DNA of 64,000 nucleotides from Dendrocalamus latiflorus (lineage: Eukaryota; Streptophyta; Magnoliopsida; Poales; Poaceae): positions 18,774,669 to 18,838,668 of the forward strand of contig CM029632.1 in assembly GCA_017311315.1 (NCBI GenBank). Reading direction: 5' to 3'. The notes below the pieces were generated by a model that saw only the letters and a list, made by a program, of their open reading frames with translations, was not told where the DNA came from and ran no database searches. Every line of letters begins with the position of its first letter. Positions within the stretch are counted from its first letter, which is position 1. A program made the translations under genes and the position numbers. Below, one piece after another: positions 45,511 to 57,185 of the stretch.

Positions 45511-45879
45511 TAAAAAAAATGAGAATCAAACAGGGCCGATCGCCTCTCCTCTCTTATCCCCGACGTGCCGACGTATACATCGGCTCGTGGGCTCGACTCG
45601 GCCCAGCCCAGCGGCCGAATGACATCTCGATCCGAAATCAAAACGACACAAGCCAGCCCACGCCGCCCGCCGTGGGGGCCGGAGGCCAACCGCGCCGAGC
45701 GCCGAACGCTTGCGGACGGTGAGTACGCCGTGCGCGCGGCCGTTTGCACGGTGGTGGGACGTGCCGTGCGCACGGCGTCACGTCGCTGTTTGCTTCGCTA
45801 GCGAAGTCGTGGCGTTTGGAGTAGACGACGAGGGGAAATGCGGAGTGCGAGACGGTGGTGACAGCACGCGTCGCCGTAA
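45511..45879. other. GC-rich unassigned sequence
   Basis: No gene recognised. Contains scattered CGTGCGC repeats (GTGCGCGCGGCC, CCGTGCGCACGGCG). Confidence 0.35.
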
Positions 45880-46111
45880 GAGCAAGTATAATAAGAGATT
45901 GTTAGTAGGCTGTATGCTGAGGTGGAGGAGAGAGAGGAGAGGTGGACTGTAAGTTTACAGCCAGCTGAAGCACAAGAACCAAGAAACTTTGTGAGAGAAA
46001 ATGGTGAGTCATACAGCCTTCAGCTGGCTGTAAACTACTATATGAATGGGCTGATAAGTGGGCTGTAAGTGTCCATACAACCAGCTGAAGGCTGTATTAT
46101 TAGCCTTGCTC
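45880..46111. mobile_element. Tourist-like MITE with TAA target duplication
   Basis: Starts GAGCAAGTATAATAA and ends TTATTAGCCTTGCTC, inverted repeats of each other apart from small gaps. TAA lies on both sides (45877-45879 and 46112-46114). The interior has repeated CAGCCAGCTGAAG/CTTCAGCTGGCTGTA blocks. Total 232 bp, non-coding, PIF/Harbinger type. Confidence 0.85.
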
Positions 46112-46114
46112 TAA

Positions 46115-46969
46115 GTGCGGTGTGCCGCATGATGGAGGCGGTTTCTCGGCGGCGGCGGCGGCGGACTGGTTGTGATGTGCTGCTGTTGCTCGGGCAATCC
46201 GGCAACGTCTGCTGCTTGTGCTTGCGTCTAACGAAATCATGGCGTTTCCGAGTTAGTAGACGGCGCCGGAAATCGCAACAAAACGAAACAGTTCGAAGAA
46301 ATCCTTGATTCGCGCAGTCTCTCCACATGGACAGATGATTAGCAATGCGATTACCGGATTACGGCTGGACACCATCGTAAGCTCCCACATCGACAACACA
46401 CGATATAACTCAAGGATTCACTTCTACAGTTGCACAGTATCATCCAGTATCGCGTGATTCAAGCATCTGTCAGGTCTATAGGCAACCGTCGTATTGGCAA
46501 ACTTTGTGATAATTCAAAGGAACCAAACATGTATGTGAAAGCACGCATCGACGATACATATCATTGTCACAAACTCACAATTAGCATGCGACTCATAACG
46601 AAACTGCCATGGAATGGAAGAACACCGGTCAGAAAACATGTTTGGGCATCCTAAATCATCTTATGACCACAGGCCACAGCACCCGACCAAAATCTATCTT
46701 TCCAAACCCCTGAATTTTCAGGCCTTGGTGATGAGAGAATCCGCTGCATGTTAGCAACAGCCAAAGAACATAAACTGGACTTGGCACTCCAGAACACAAA
46801 GCAAGTTGGAGAAACTGTCTAAAAGCCCAGCACTCCAGCAGTCCTATTAATAATAATTTGTGAACGAGTCTGGTCATGAAGCGTGCCAATGAACACAGCA
46901 AGGTACCATAGAGGAAACCATGATGCAGAAGTAGCAGGCAAGATGGGACTTCAGTACAAGCTTATTAGC
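46115..46969. other. unassigned sequence left of the gypsy element
   Basis: Includes a (CGG)n run near 46150. No exon recognised. This sequence was contiguous with 57186 onward before the gypsy insertion. Confidence 0.4.
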
Positions 46970-49515
46970 TGTAATACCCCAAATTTCACAAAGGGAAACA
47001 TTAGAGGTAAATAAAGGGGAGAGGATAGTTTTGCCGTCAGACCCATCGATTTTTAGGGTATCGATTTAGTGTCGCTCGCAGAGGTTCCCAGACCACCCCA
47101 GGACAGTCGGCACCGTCTAGAGAGCCGAGTAGCGCCCTCAGAGGTTCCCAGACCGCCTAGGGGTAGTCGGCATCATCTCGCGACATGGGTTTTCTTCATC
47201 CGGCAAATTCCAACCTTACCGTTTACCGACTTACCATTGCAGTAAAGGAAATCCCAAAGCTAGCTCAGTATCAGACCAAAATGCCCCTGAGCAATCAATT
47301 GTATGGGAAAGGAAGGGAAGGGCATGCCAGTCATTTCAGTGCAAAGGGCAGCCCAACCCTGCCTTATAAAGCCAATGCACCGTATCAAGCCTCATCTCCT
47401 CAACTCTTTCTCAGTTAGGATAAGAACGAAGCCAGTAGAGCACACTCCACTCCTCACGGCCAAACCGAGAAAACCAAGTTCCTTCATCAACCAAGATTAA
47501 GCTAGCCAAATAAGAGCCTAAGGAGAGGAGCGTGAAGACGAAGGAGTCAAGCGACGGCCATCGACATGGAGCCCGAAGGAGAGGGAGCTCAGAAGGCTTG
47601 AACGTGAGGACGGCGCCTACGACGATCAAGGACGTCGGCGATCTCCGAGCGCGCGCCAAGCCATCACTGAGTATGTCTATCCCCCAACCCCATGGCACCA
47701 CACGATCACAGAGAGAAAAAGTCGGGGTGGCGCTCGGTGGCCATGGCTATGACCATGGTCGGCCGGAGCAGCCACCTTGGATGGCGAGCCAGAGGGATGA
47801 ACGGGAGGCATGGCACCGGCCGGCTTTGAGCCGCGGCCGGTGAGCCCGAGGAGGCCCGTACCGAGGGGAGCCCGGGGTGGCCGGCGCCGCCGACTATCGG
47901 CGCTAGCCAGGGCCAGACCCGAGGCAAGGGGGCGCGGAGAGGAGCAGAGCCGCAGAGGGGCTGGAGGGGAAGCACCGCCGACGTCGTGGGGACGGCCGAC
48001 CGGCCCGGTCGGCTTGGGAGGAGCCGCCGGTGGCGCTCCGGATCCACGGGCCGAGGCCCTTCGTGCCGCGAGCCACCGAGAGGGAGAGAGGGGAGGCGAG
48101 TGGAGGGGGGCCGGCGAGCTAAGCCGCTGGCGAGCCGCCTCGTCGCCGCGCCCGGCCGCGCGCCGCCGCGCCGCCGGGGAGGTCGCCCGCACGCGAGGGG
48201 AGGAGAAGGCAAGGGGGCTGGTGGAGGACCGCCGGCGGGAGCTGGGGGGGGGGGGGCGGCGACGCCGAGCTGGCCCTGCGCCGTCGCGCCGCCCCTGGCG
48301 AGGCCGGCAGGAGGAGAGGCCTGTTCGGCTGGGTGGATTAGGGGAGAAAGAGAGATAGCCAGGTGAGGGATTAGATGGCAAGGCCATTCGGCCAAGACAG
48401 GGAAAAGGGGTAAAGGCCATTCGGCCAAACCAGTAGAGAAGGAAGGAAAGAAAAGAAAAAAAAGAGAGGGAAGAAAAGAAAAGAGGAGAAAAAGAAAAGA
48501 AAAAAAGAGGGTGGTTTGGCGCCTGCGTGTCGGGACCTTGACCCCGTACATTCTACGCTCCAGTCGAGTCAGCGCGTAGGATCGTTGATGTTCATTTAAG
48601 CTTTGGATTTTTGTTTTGCCGTTGAGTCGGGGTGACATGTACGCAGGTGGAGTTCCCGGGTCGGAGCCGTCCACGCGTCATCCCCGAGGCTAACCAGGCA
48701 AGTGCTTTGTAAAACAGTGAATTCGGGTAGTGATTTCTGATAAATGAATGTTGATGCATGGCTTACCATATTGGGGTAAGGTAAATATTTTGAAATGCAT
48801 ACTGTGAAGTGAGAAATGAGGATGATTGAGACATGCCATGTTGATATGCATAAAGGATCTTGCATTGCATGCATGTCATGAAAAGAGCATGAGTTGGTCC
48901 ACGTTGAGTGGACGCTCCACAGGAGTGGAGTTGAGGTCCCCGTATGAGAGTACGGGCTACTGAGGTCCCCGTATGAAACAGGACGGGCTTGAGGTCCCCG
49001 CATGAAACAGGGCGGGCTTGGGTGAGCATCGACGGGTGCTCACTCTGCTATACCGGTATAGACTAAAGAGTTGAGAAAGAAGTGCATGTGCATGTGCATG
49101 AGCATGATGAATGGTTCATCAGAACGTAGAGTGGTTAAATGTAAAAGTGGATAATGAAACGGGAATGATTATGGTCTAAGGGATGAACCTGTTATTTGAT
49201 GTTTTGCTTTGTATTTGCTGAGTCGGTGGACTCAGCCTTGCTTTGTTGATGTTTTTTTAGGTGACCGATGAGGACGACAGGCGGGCGGGATTAGCACATG
49301 AATGATCAGCACGAACCAGTATCACTTTTGGATCACCTTTTGTTAATGTACTTTAGCTTTTACTAAGCTAGAGTATCCACTAGAAATGCTATGATGTAAC
49401 TGAACGCAGCACAATAAATAAATTAGTGTTGGTTTTAAATTCTTCTCCTATGTTGTTATGGTAAGAGTTGCAGAGGTGGTAGCATCTTGGCCCAGGGAGT
49501 GGGCGGGGTGTTACA
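46970..49515 (+). repeat. 5' LTR of the gypsy element
   Basis: 2546 bp. TATA-like CTTATAAAGC at about 47363. A GC-rich core at 47700-48350 contains a 13-G run (48244-48256), and an A/G-rich tract lies near 48430-48510. Shortly after the start, a duplicated CAGAGGTTCCCAGACC block occurs at 47079 and 47140. The one substitution relative to the 3' LTR is T at 47503 (C at 55165). Confidence 0.96.
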
Positions 49516-49517
49516 GT

Positions 49518-49529
49518 TGGTATCAGAGC
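49518..49529 (+). promoter_or_regulatory. primer binding site (initiator Met-tRNA)
   Basis: TGGTATCAGAGC is the exact complement of the 3' end of plant initiator tRNA-Met, two bases after the 5' LTR. Confidence 0.95.
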
Positions 49530-49753
49530 GGGCGTTAGGTCCGTGGTAAAGAAATTTGATAACTTAGATTAATTATTCAACTAAAATTTGACTTAGGCCT
49601 AATAAAAATTAAAATTTGACACACTGGTGCACCATAGGATGGGAATGGGTCTTATGCTGTATTTACGCTTTCGCTAGCTTTGTCGATGATTTGTGTTGTT
49701 AAAGTGAATGTTTGTGGATTAGTTGTGTGACTGGCTGTCTGCCGTGGACAGAT

Positions 49754-52700
49754 ATGCCGAGAGGTAGAGGTCGTGGACGTGGCCGTGGAGGCCGGGGCCG
49801 TGGCCATGCCCAAGCAGAGCCACCGCTTGAGGTTCAGCAGGAGGCACCTGGTGCAGAGGTTGCTTCTGCTGAACATTCTGTAGCTAGAGATCCGGCAAGG
49901 TCTTCAGCCTTGCTGCAAGAGTTCATAGATGAAGTCCGTGCGCTTCGTCATCAAATGCCAGCAGCCGCTGCTGCGGCTGTACCCGCTTTTGCCCCTGTTG
50001 CCGTTCCGGTTGTACAGGAGGCAAGGATGGGCCTTCGTGAGTGGTTGGCCCTGCGACTAGACACCTTTGATGGTTCGGGCACACCAGTCCAGGCTGCGGA
50101 TTGGTTGCGCTACATGGAGAGGCAGTTTGAAGCCCTTGAGATGAGCTCTCAGTTGAAAGCTCGCTTTGTGGCTTTCCAATTGAAGGGTCAGGCGGACATC
50201 TGGTGGGAAGGGGTTCTTTCAGCCAGGACTCCTGCCCAGGGTCCTGCTTCATGGGAAGTCTTCAAAGAACAGTTTAAGGCGAAGTATTACCCAGATTCTT
50301 TTGTGGAAAGTATGGAGGTCGCTCTGTCAACCTTCGTACAGGGAAAGATGACCGTGGCTGAGTACGAGGCAGCATTCAACAACCTGATCCGCTTCGTGCC
50401 ATCGGTCGCGAATAACGACCTTGAGAAGGCCAAAAGGTTCCGCCGAGGGCTCAACTCTGAGTTTCGGCATGTCATGGGAGCTACTGCACCGCGCGACTTT
50501 AGGTCCGTGGTGGAGCAGGCCAGAGGGATGGAGCTGGAGATGCAGCTCACTAAAGGGCTGCAACCCTCTGGTGGTCCGAGCGCTTCTGGTGGTGACCAGA
50601 AGAGGAGCTACACTGAAGGGGGTGGGTCGTCGCAGCGGCCCGCTCCCAAGAAGTCCAAGTGGGGCCAGCGTCCCCCACAATCGTCCAAGTCCAAGACTTC
50701 GAGGCTGTCTTCTTCAGCGCCTCGTTCTTCATCGGTGACTCCAGCCTTGCGTCCTGTTCCAGGGCAAGGCATGATCTGTTTCAAGTGCGGTGAGGGGCAC
50801 CGTGCTGCTGAGTGTTCCTGGACGGGAAACTGTCGGCATTGTGGCTTGGCGGGCCACAAGATGTCAGTTTGCCGTCAGAATCCTGCCAGCATCATCAAAT
50901 GGGAGCCAGTATCTTCATCTTCGTCGAATTCTACACCGCGGGGTTCAGTCCAGATGATGGCGGCTGCCCCTGTGCTGCAGCCTCCTCTATCTTGGGCTCC
51001 ACCTGCCGGGTATTATTGGCAACCTGCACCGACTCCTCCATTTCAGCATGCTACATCACCTCCAGTTCCGTTGCCGCCACAGCAGAGCGTTGGGGCTCTT
51101 GCCGCCCCGACACCACCCGGAGTCTACTCACTGCCTGCTGTCGAGTCCGCGAGTCGACCTGACGTGGTGACAGGTACCCTGCTAGTGGACTCATGTGAAG
51201 CCCTTGTTCTTTTCGACTCTGGTGCTACCTATTCTTTTGTGTCTCGGGAGTTTGTTGGGAAGGCCAAGTTGAGTGTCCAACAAATTTCTCAATCGGTTGT
51301 GGTTAGTACCCCGAGAGGTATCCTAGCGAGCTCTACAGTATGCCCTGGCTGTGTGGTTGCAATAGATGGCGAGGAATTTGTTGTCAACCTCATGGTTATT
51401 CAGTTAGAGCCATTTGATGTTATCCTTGGCATGGATTGGTTGCATCGCTACCAAGCCGTGATTTCCTGCTTCTGGAGGACAGTCACTTTGCAAGCTCCTT
51501 CGGGGAAGGAGATAATCTTTCAAGGGAATGCACCCACGTGTTCCCTCTTTGTGTTGGCCAGCCTGTTCCCTGGCCGACGTACAATGAAGTCTGGGCTATT
51601 TCTAGCCCTTACGGAGAAGCCAAGTGCGCAGTTGCACATTGAGGATATTCCTGTGGTGTGTGAGTATCCCGATGTGTTTCCTGGAGAGCTTCCGGGTATG
51701 CCACCCAAGCGAGATGTGGAGTTCAGAATTGATCTTGTTCCTGGCACAAGACCTATTTCCATGTCTCCCTACCGTTTGGCACGACCATTGCAAGAGGAGT
51801 TGAAAAAGCAGTTGGACGAGTTGCTGTCCAAAGGCATGATTCGTCGCAGTGTGTCACCTTGGGGAGCCCCTGTCCTATTCACTGAGAAAAAGGATGGGAG
51901 TTGGCGCATGTGTATAGATTATCGTGCTCTCAATCAGGTGACCATCAAGAATAAATACCCATTGCCTCGCATCGAGGACCTGTTTGATCAACTGAAAGGA
52001 GCCAAGGTGTTCTCAAAAATTGATCTGCAGTCTGGGTATAATCAAATCCGAGTGCGCGAGCAAGACATTGAAAAGACAGCTTTCTCCACAAGATATGGGC
52101 ACTATGAGTTTACAGTTATGTCCTTTGGACTGACGAATGCCCCTGCTATCTTCATGGAGACGATGAACAGTATGCTACACAAGTATCTGGATGACTTTGT
52201 AGTGGTGTTCATCGATGATATCTTGATTTATTCCAAGACGGAGGAAGAGCATGAGCGGCATCTGAGACTCGTGCTTGAGACTCTGAGGAAGAATCAGTTC
52301 TTTGCTAAATTGAAAAAGTGTGAGTTTTGGATTTTTGAAGTGAGCTTCTTGGGTCATGTAATTAACCAGGAAGGCGTTTCAGTTGATCCAAGCAAGATTT
52401 CCACTGTCGTAGAGTGGAAGAGGCCATCTAGTGTTAAAGAAGTGAGGAGTTTTCTTGGCCTAGCTGGTTATTACCGGCGTTTCGTGAAAGACTTCTCTCT
52501 CATTGCCAAGCCAATGTCTCAACTCACGCGGAAAGGTGTGAAATTCCAGTGGACCGATGAATGTGAGCGCAGCTTTAAAACTCTGAAAGAGAAGTTGGTA
52601 ACTGCTCCTGTTCTCACACTTCCTGAGCCGGGGAAGCGTTTCACGGTCTACTCGGATGCGTCTCGAGTGGGTCTGGGTTGTGTGCTTATGCAAGATAATA

Positions 52701-54538
52701 AAGTGATCGCATATGCCTCGCGACAGTTGAAGAAGCATGAGCAGAATTACCCTACCCATGATTTAGAGCTTGCCGCAGTGGTTTTCGCTCTAAAAATTTG
52801 GAGGCATCATTTGTATGGAGAGTCTTGTGATATTTTCACTGACCACAAAAGCCTCAAATACATTTTCACTCAGAAGGAGCTGAATTTGAGGCAGCGGAGG
52901 TGGTTGGAGTTGATTAAAGATTACGATCTTACCCTTCAGTACCATCCGGGCAAAGCAAATGTGGTTGCTGATGCCCTTAGTCGCAAGATGACACCCTCCA
53001 CTCTGGATTGTCTCGTTGCTGACTTTGAACGGATGGGAATTTCTTATTGTTTTGCTGGCACAGCACAGGCAGAGTTGCAGCTGTCGCTGGAATCAGCAGT
53101 CCCAGAGCGAGTAAAAGAGGCGCAACAGCATGATCGATTGCTACAGCAAGTGAGAAAGCGGCTTGATGAAGGAAAGACGGGGGATTTCAGCCTTGATGAG
53201 TCAGGCGCATTGCGGTTTAAAGGCCGCCTTTGCGTGCCGCAGAAGGCTCAAGTCAAGGATGATATTTTGAGAGAAGCTCATCGTACCCCGTACACGGTGC
53301 ATCCTGGTGAGACCAAGATGTATCATGATCTGAAAAAGAACTTCTGGTGGAAAAGGATGAAAGTGGATATCGCCAAGTATGTGGCATCTTGCGGGGTTTG
53401 CCAGCAAGTGAAGGCTGAGCACAAGCGTCCCGCTGGGCTATTGCAGCCTTTGGAGGTTCCTCAGTGGCCATGGGATGATATCACCATGGATTTCGTAGTC
53501 GGCTTACCTCGTACCCAGCGAGGTAAAGATGCGATTTGGGTAGTGGTGGACCGGTTCAGTAAGTCCGCGCACTTCATCCCCATTCGCACCACGAACTCAG
53601 CGAGTGAGTTGGCACCCATATATGTGCGAGAAATAGTGAGGTTGCATGGTGTGCCAAAGACCATAGTTTCGGACAGAGACGCCAAGTTTGTCTCCAAGTT
53701 TTGGGAGAGCTTACAGGGCGCTCTGGGTACGAAACTCCAGTTCAGCACTGCTTTCCACCCACAGACGGATGGACAGTCTGAACGCACCATTCAGACACTA
53801 GAGGACATGTTGAGGTCCTGTGTTCTGTCCTGGAAGGGTAGCTGGGAGGATCATTTGGCACTCGCGGAGTTTGCCTATAACAACAGCTACCACTCCAGTG
53901 TTCGAGCAGCACCGTTTGAGGTTTTGTACGGGCAGAAATGTAGATCGCCACTGTGTTGGGATGCAGTGGGCGAGAAGGCTGTTTTGGGGCCAGATTGGGT
54001 CCAGCAAACAGTAGAGCGAGTGGCAGAGATTAGACAGAATCTGCTAGCTGCCCAGAGTAGGCAGAAGAGCTATGCAGATGTCAGAAGGCGAGAACTAGAG
54101 TTCAAAGTGGGGGATCGGGTGCTTTTGAGAGTATCTCCCACTAAAGGCATAGTACGATTTGGTACCAAAGGGAAGCTTAGCTCGAGGTACATTGGGCCAT
54201 TTCTAATTCGGGAACGGATTGGAAAGTTGGCATATCGTTTGGATCTCCCTGACTCCATGCGAGGAGTGCATGATGTGTTTCATGTGTCAATGTTGAGAAA
54301 GGATTTGCGAGATCCAGAGCATGAGATTGTGTTAGAACCGGTGTCTATAAAGCAAGACCTCACCTTCGAGTCCCGTCCAGTTCGGATTCTGGAGGAATCA
54401 GAGAAGGTGTTGAGGCATAAAACGATAAAGTATGTTAAAGTGCTTTGGGCTCATCAGTCTGAGCAAGAAGCAACATGGGAGTTGGAATCTCGCATGCGCG
54501 AGAAGTACCCGGACTTGTTCTCCATGGGTACGAGTTAA
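49754..54538 (+). CDS. gypsy gag-pol polyprotein
   Basis: Single uninterrupted frame of 1594 codons from ATG 49754 (MPRGRGRGRG). The domains, with approximate residues, are: Arg/Gly-rich N-terminus; retrotransposon gag core 95-250; two zinc knuckles 342-376 (CX2CX3GHX4C and CX2CX4HX4C); aspartic protease with DSGA near 488; reverse transcriptase 700-860 with FIDD near 818 in place of YVDD; and RNase H from about 960 (YSDAS). Integrase follows, with an HHCC zinc finger 1182-1217 and catalytic Asp, Asp and Glu near 1246, 1306 and 1341. Next come a GPF motif (YIGPF) near 1480 and a chromodomain-like tail (about 1545-1590, ATWELE). RNase H before integrase is the gypsy order. Chromodomain and gag type suggest Tekay/Del; this was judged by eye. 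No stop or frameshift is seen. Confidence 0.96.
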   Translation: MPRGRGRGRGRGGRGRGHAQAEPPLEVQQEAPGAEVASAEHSVARDPARSSALLQEFIDEVRALRHQMPAAAAAAVPAFAPVAVPVVQEARMGLREWLALRLDTFDGSGTPVQAADWLRYMERQFEALEMSSQLKARFVAFQLKGQADIWWEGVLSARTPAQGPASWEVFKEQFKAKYYPDSFVESMEVALSTFVQGKMTVAEYEAAFNNLIRFVPSVANNDLEKAKRFRRGLNSEFRHVMGATAPRDFRSVVEQARGMELEMQLTKGLQPSGGPSASGGDQKRSYTEGGGSSQRPAPKKSKWGQRPPQSSKSKTSRLSSSAPRSSSVTPALRPVPGQGMICFKCGEGHRAAECSWTGNCRHCGLAGHKMSVCRQNPASIIKWEPVSSSSSNSTPRGSVQMMAAAPVLQPPLSWAPPAGYYWQPAPTPPFQHATSPPVPLPPQQSVGALAAPTPPGVYSLPAVESASRPDVVTGTLLVDSCEALVLFDSGATYSFVSREFVGKAKLSVQQISQSVVVSTPRGILASSTVCPGCVVAIDGEEFVVNLMVIQLEPFDVILGMDWLHRYQAVISCFWRTVTLQAPSGKEIIFQGNAPTCSLFVLASLFPGRRTMKSGLFLALTEKPSAQLHIEDIPVVCEYPDVFPGELPGMPPKRDVEFRIDLVPGTRPISMSPYRLARPLQEELKKQLDELLSKGMIRRSVSPWGAPVLFTEKKDGSWRMCIDYRALNQVTIKNKYPLPRIEDLFDQLKGAKVFSKIDLQSGYNQIRVREQDIEKTAFSTRYGHYEFTVMSFGLTNAPAIFMETMNSMLHKYLDDFVVVFIDDILIYSKTEEEHERHLRLVLETLRKNQFFAKLKKCEFWIFEVSFLGHVINQEGVSVDPSKISTVVEWKRPSSVKEVRSFLGLAGYYRRFVKDFSLIAKPMSQLTRKGVKFQWTDECERSFKTLKEKLVTAPVLTLPEPGKRFTVYSDASRVGLGCVLMQDNKVIAYASRQLKKHEQNYPTHDLELAAVVFALKIWRHHLYGESCDIFTDHKSLKYIFTQKELNLRQRRWLELIKDYDLTLQYHPGKANVVADALSRKMTPSTLDCLVADFERMGISYCFAGTAQAELQLSLESAVPERVKEAQQHDRLLQQVRKRLDEGKTGDFSLDESGALRFKGRLCVPQKAQVKDDILREAHRTPYTVHPGETKMYHDLKKNFWWKRMKVDIAKYVASCGVCQQVKAEHKRPAGLLQPLEVPQWPWDDITMDFVVGLPRTQRGKDAIWVVVDRFSKSAHFIPIRTTNSASELAPIYVREIVRLHGVPKTIVSDRDAKFVSKFWESLQGALGTKLQFSTAFHPQTDGQSERTIQTLEDMLRSCVLSWKGSWEDHLALAEFAYNNSYHSSVRAAPFEVLYGQKCRSPLCWDAVGEKAVLGPDWVQQTVERVAEIRQNLLAAQSRQKSYADVRRRELEFKVGDRVLLRVSPTKGIVRFGTKGKLSSRYIGPFLIRERIGKLAYRLDLPDSMRGVHDVFHVSMLRKDLRDPEHEIVLEPVSIKQDLTFESRPVRILEESEKVLRHKTIKYVKVLWAHQSEQEATWELESRMREKYPDLFSMGTS

Positions 54539-54618
54539 TGTTATATTATGTGCAGTTTATTATATTTTGTTCATTTGTGCATATTGTCGAATGCCAGAAT
54601 TCGGGGACGAATTCTGCT

Positions 54619-54631
54619 AAGGGGGGTAGAA
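54619..54631 (+). promoter_or_regulatory. polypurine tract of the gypsy element
   Basis: AAGGGGGGTAGAA lies directly before the 3' LTR; it would prime plus-strand DNA synthesis. Confidence 0.85.
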
Positions 54632-57180
54632 TGTAATACCCCAAATTTCACAAAGGGAAACATTAGAGGTAAATAAAGGGGAGAGGATAGTTTTGCCGTC
54701 AGACCCATCGATTTTTAGGGTATCGATTTAGTGTCGCTCGCAGAGGTTCCCAGACCACCCCAGGACAGTCGGCACCGTCTAGAGAGCCGAGTAGCGCCCT
54801 CAGAGGTTCCCAGACCGCCTAGGGGTAGTCGGCATCATCTCGCGACATGGGTTTTCTTCATCCGGCAAATTCCAACCTTACCGTTTACCGACTTACCATT
54901 GCAGTAAAGGAAATCCCAAAGCTAGCTCAGTATCAGACCAAAATGCCCCTGAGCAATCAATTGTATGGGAAAGGAAGGGAAGGGCATGCCAGTCATTTCA
55001 GTGCAAAGGGCAGCCCAACCCTGCCTTATAAAGCCAATGCACCGTATCAAGCCTCATCTCCTCAACTCTTTCTCAGTTAGGATAAGAACGAAGCCAGTAG
55101 AGCACACTCCACTCCTCACGGCCAAACCGAGAAAACCAAGTTCCTTCATCAACCAAGATTAAGCCAGCCAAATAAGAGCCTAAGGAGAGGAGCGTGAAGA
55201 CGAAGGAGTCAAGCGACGGCCATCGACATGGAGCCCGAAGGAGAGGGAGCTCAGAAGGCTTGAACGTGAGGACGGCGCCTACGACGATCAAGGACGTCGG
55301 CGATCTCCGAGCGCGCGCCAAGCCATCACTGAGTATGTCTATCCCCCAACCCCATGGCACCACACGATCACAGAGAGAAAAAGTCGGGGTGGCGCTCGGT
55401 GGCCATGGCTATGACCATGGTCGGCCGGAGCAGCCACCTTGGATGGCGAGCCAGAGGGATGAACGGGAGGCATGGCACCGGCCGGCTTTGAGCCGCGGCC
55501 GGTGAGCCCGAGGAGGCCCGTACCGAGGGGAGCCCGGGGTGGCCGGCGCCGCCGACTATCGGCGCTAGCCAGGGCCAGACCCGAGGCAAGGGGGCGCGGA
55601 GAGGAGCAGAGCCGCAGAGGGGCTGGAGGGGAAGCACCGCCGACGTCGTGGGGACGGCCGACCGGCCCGGTCGGCTTGGGAGGAGCCGCCGGTGGCGCTC
55701 CGGATCCACGGGCCGAGGCCCTTCGTGCCGCGAGCCACCGAGAGGGAGAGAGGGGAGGCGAGTGGAGGGGGGCCGGCGAGCTAAGCCGCTGGCGAGCCGC
55801 CTCGTCGCCGCGCCCGGCCGCGCGCCGCCGCGCCGCCGGGGAGGTCGCCCGCACGCGAGGGGAGGAGAAGGCAAGGGGGCTGGTGGAGGACCGCCGGCGG
55901 GAGCTGGGGGGGGGGGGGGGCGGCGACGCCGAGCTGGCCCTGCGCCGTCGCGCCGCCCCTGGCGAGGCCGGCAGGAGGAGAGGCCTGTTCGGCTGGGTGG
56001 ATTAGGGGAGAAAGAGAGATAGCCAGGTGAGGGATTAGATGGCAAGGCCATTCGGCCAAGACAGGGAAAAGGGGTAAAGGCCATTCGGCCAAACCAGTAG
56101 AGAAGGAAGGAAAGAAAAGAAAAAAAAAGAGAGGGAAGAAAAGAAAAGAGGAGAAAAAGAAAAGAAAAAAAGAGGGTGGTTTGGCGCCTGCGTGTCGGGA
56201 CCTTGACCCCGTACATTCTACGCTCCAGTCGAGTCAGCGCGTAGGATCGTTGATGTTCATTTAAGCTTTGGATTTTTGTTTTGCCGTTGAGTCGGGGTGA
56301 CATGTACGCAGGTGGAGTTCCCGGGTCGGAGCCGTCCACGCGTCATCCCCGAGGCTAACCAGGCAAGTGCTTTGTAAAACAGTGAATTCGGGTAGTGATT
56401 TCTGATAAATGAATGTTGATGCATGGCTTACCATATTGGGGTAAGGTAAATATTTTGAAATGCATACTGTGAAGTGAGAAATGAGGATGATTGAGACATG
56501 CCATGTTGATATGCATAAAGGATCTTGCATTGCATGCATGTCATGAAAAGAGCATGAGTTGGTCCACGTTGAGTGGACGCTCCACAGGAGTGGAGTTGAG
56601 GTCCCCGTATGAGAGTACGGGCTACTGAGGTCCCCGTATGAAACAGGACGGGCTTGAGGTCCCCGCATGAAACAGGGCGGGCTTGGGTGAGCATCGACGG
56701 GTGCTCACTCTGCTATACCGGTATAGACTAAAGAGTTGAGAAAGAAGTGCATGTGCATGTGCATGAGCATGATGAATGGTTCATCAGAACGTAGAGTGGT
56801 TAAATGTAAAAGTGGATAATGAAACGGGAATGATTATGGTCTAAGGGATGAACCTGTTATTTGATGTTTTGCTTTGTATTTGCTGAGTCGGTGGACTCAG
56901 CCTTGCTTTGTTGATGTTTTTTTAGGTGACCGATGAGGACGACAGGCGGGCGGGATTAGCACATGAATGATCAGCACGAACCAGTATCACTTTTGGATCA
57001 CCTTTTGTTAATGTACTTTAGCTTTTACTAAGCTAGAGTATCCACTAGAAATGCTATGATGTAACTGAACGCAGCACAATAAATAAATTAGTGTTGGTTT
57101 TAAATTCTTCTCCTATGTTGTTATGGTAAGAGTTGCAGAGGTGGTAGCATCTTGGCCCAGGGAGTGGGCGGGGTGTTACA
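54632..57180 (+). repeat. 3' LTR of the gypsy element
   Basis: 2549 bp, three longer than the 5' LTR. The G run has 15 instead of 13 bases and one A run has 9 instead of 8. Otherwise I found one substitution. Confidence 0.96.
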
Positions 57181-57185
57181 TTAGC

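Larger units (their letters stand above)
46970..57180 (+). mobile_element. complete Ty3/gypsy chromovirus (probably Tekay/Del lineage), 10.2 kb
   Basis: Two near-identical LTRs (46970-49515 and 54632-57180) begin TGTAATACCCC and end GGGGTGTTACA. TTAGC is duplicated exactly at 46965-46969 and 57181-57185. A primer site for initiator Met-tRNA follows the left LTR by two bases, and a purine tract precedes the right LTR. One open frame encodes gag, protease, RT, RNase H, integrase and a chromodomain-like tail in the gypsy order. By eye the LTRs differ by one base change and two homopolymer lengths, so insertion was very recent. Nothing visible prevents autonomy. Confidence 0.97.

Noticed and set aside
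47677..48674. Frames of up to 322 codons in the gypsy LTRs
   Set aside because: Present in both LTRs, differ after the G-run length change, and have no domain. LTR sequence, not genes.
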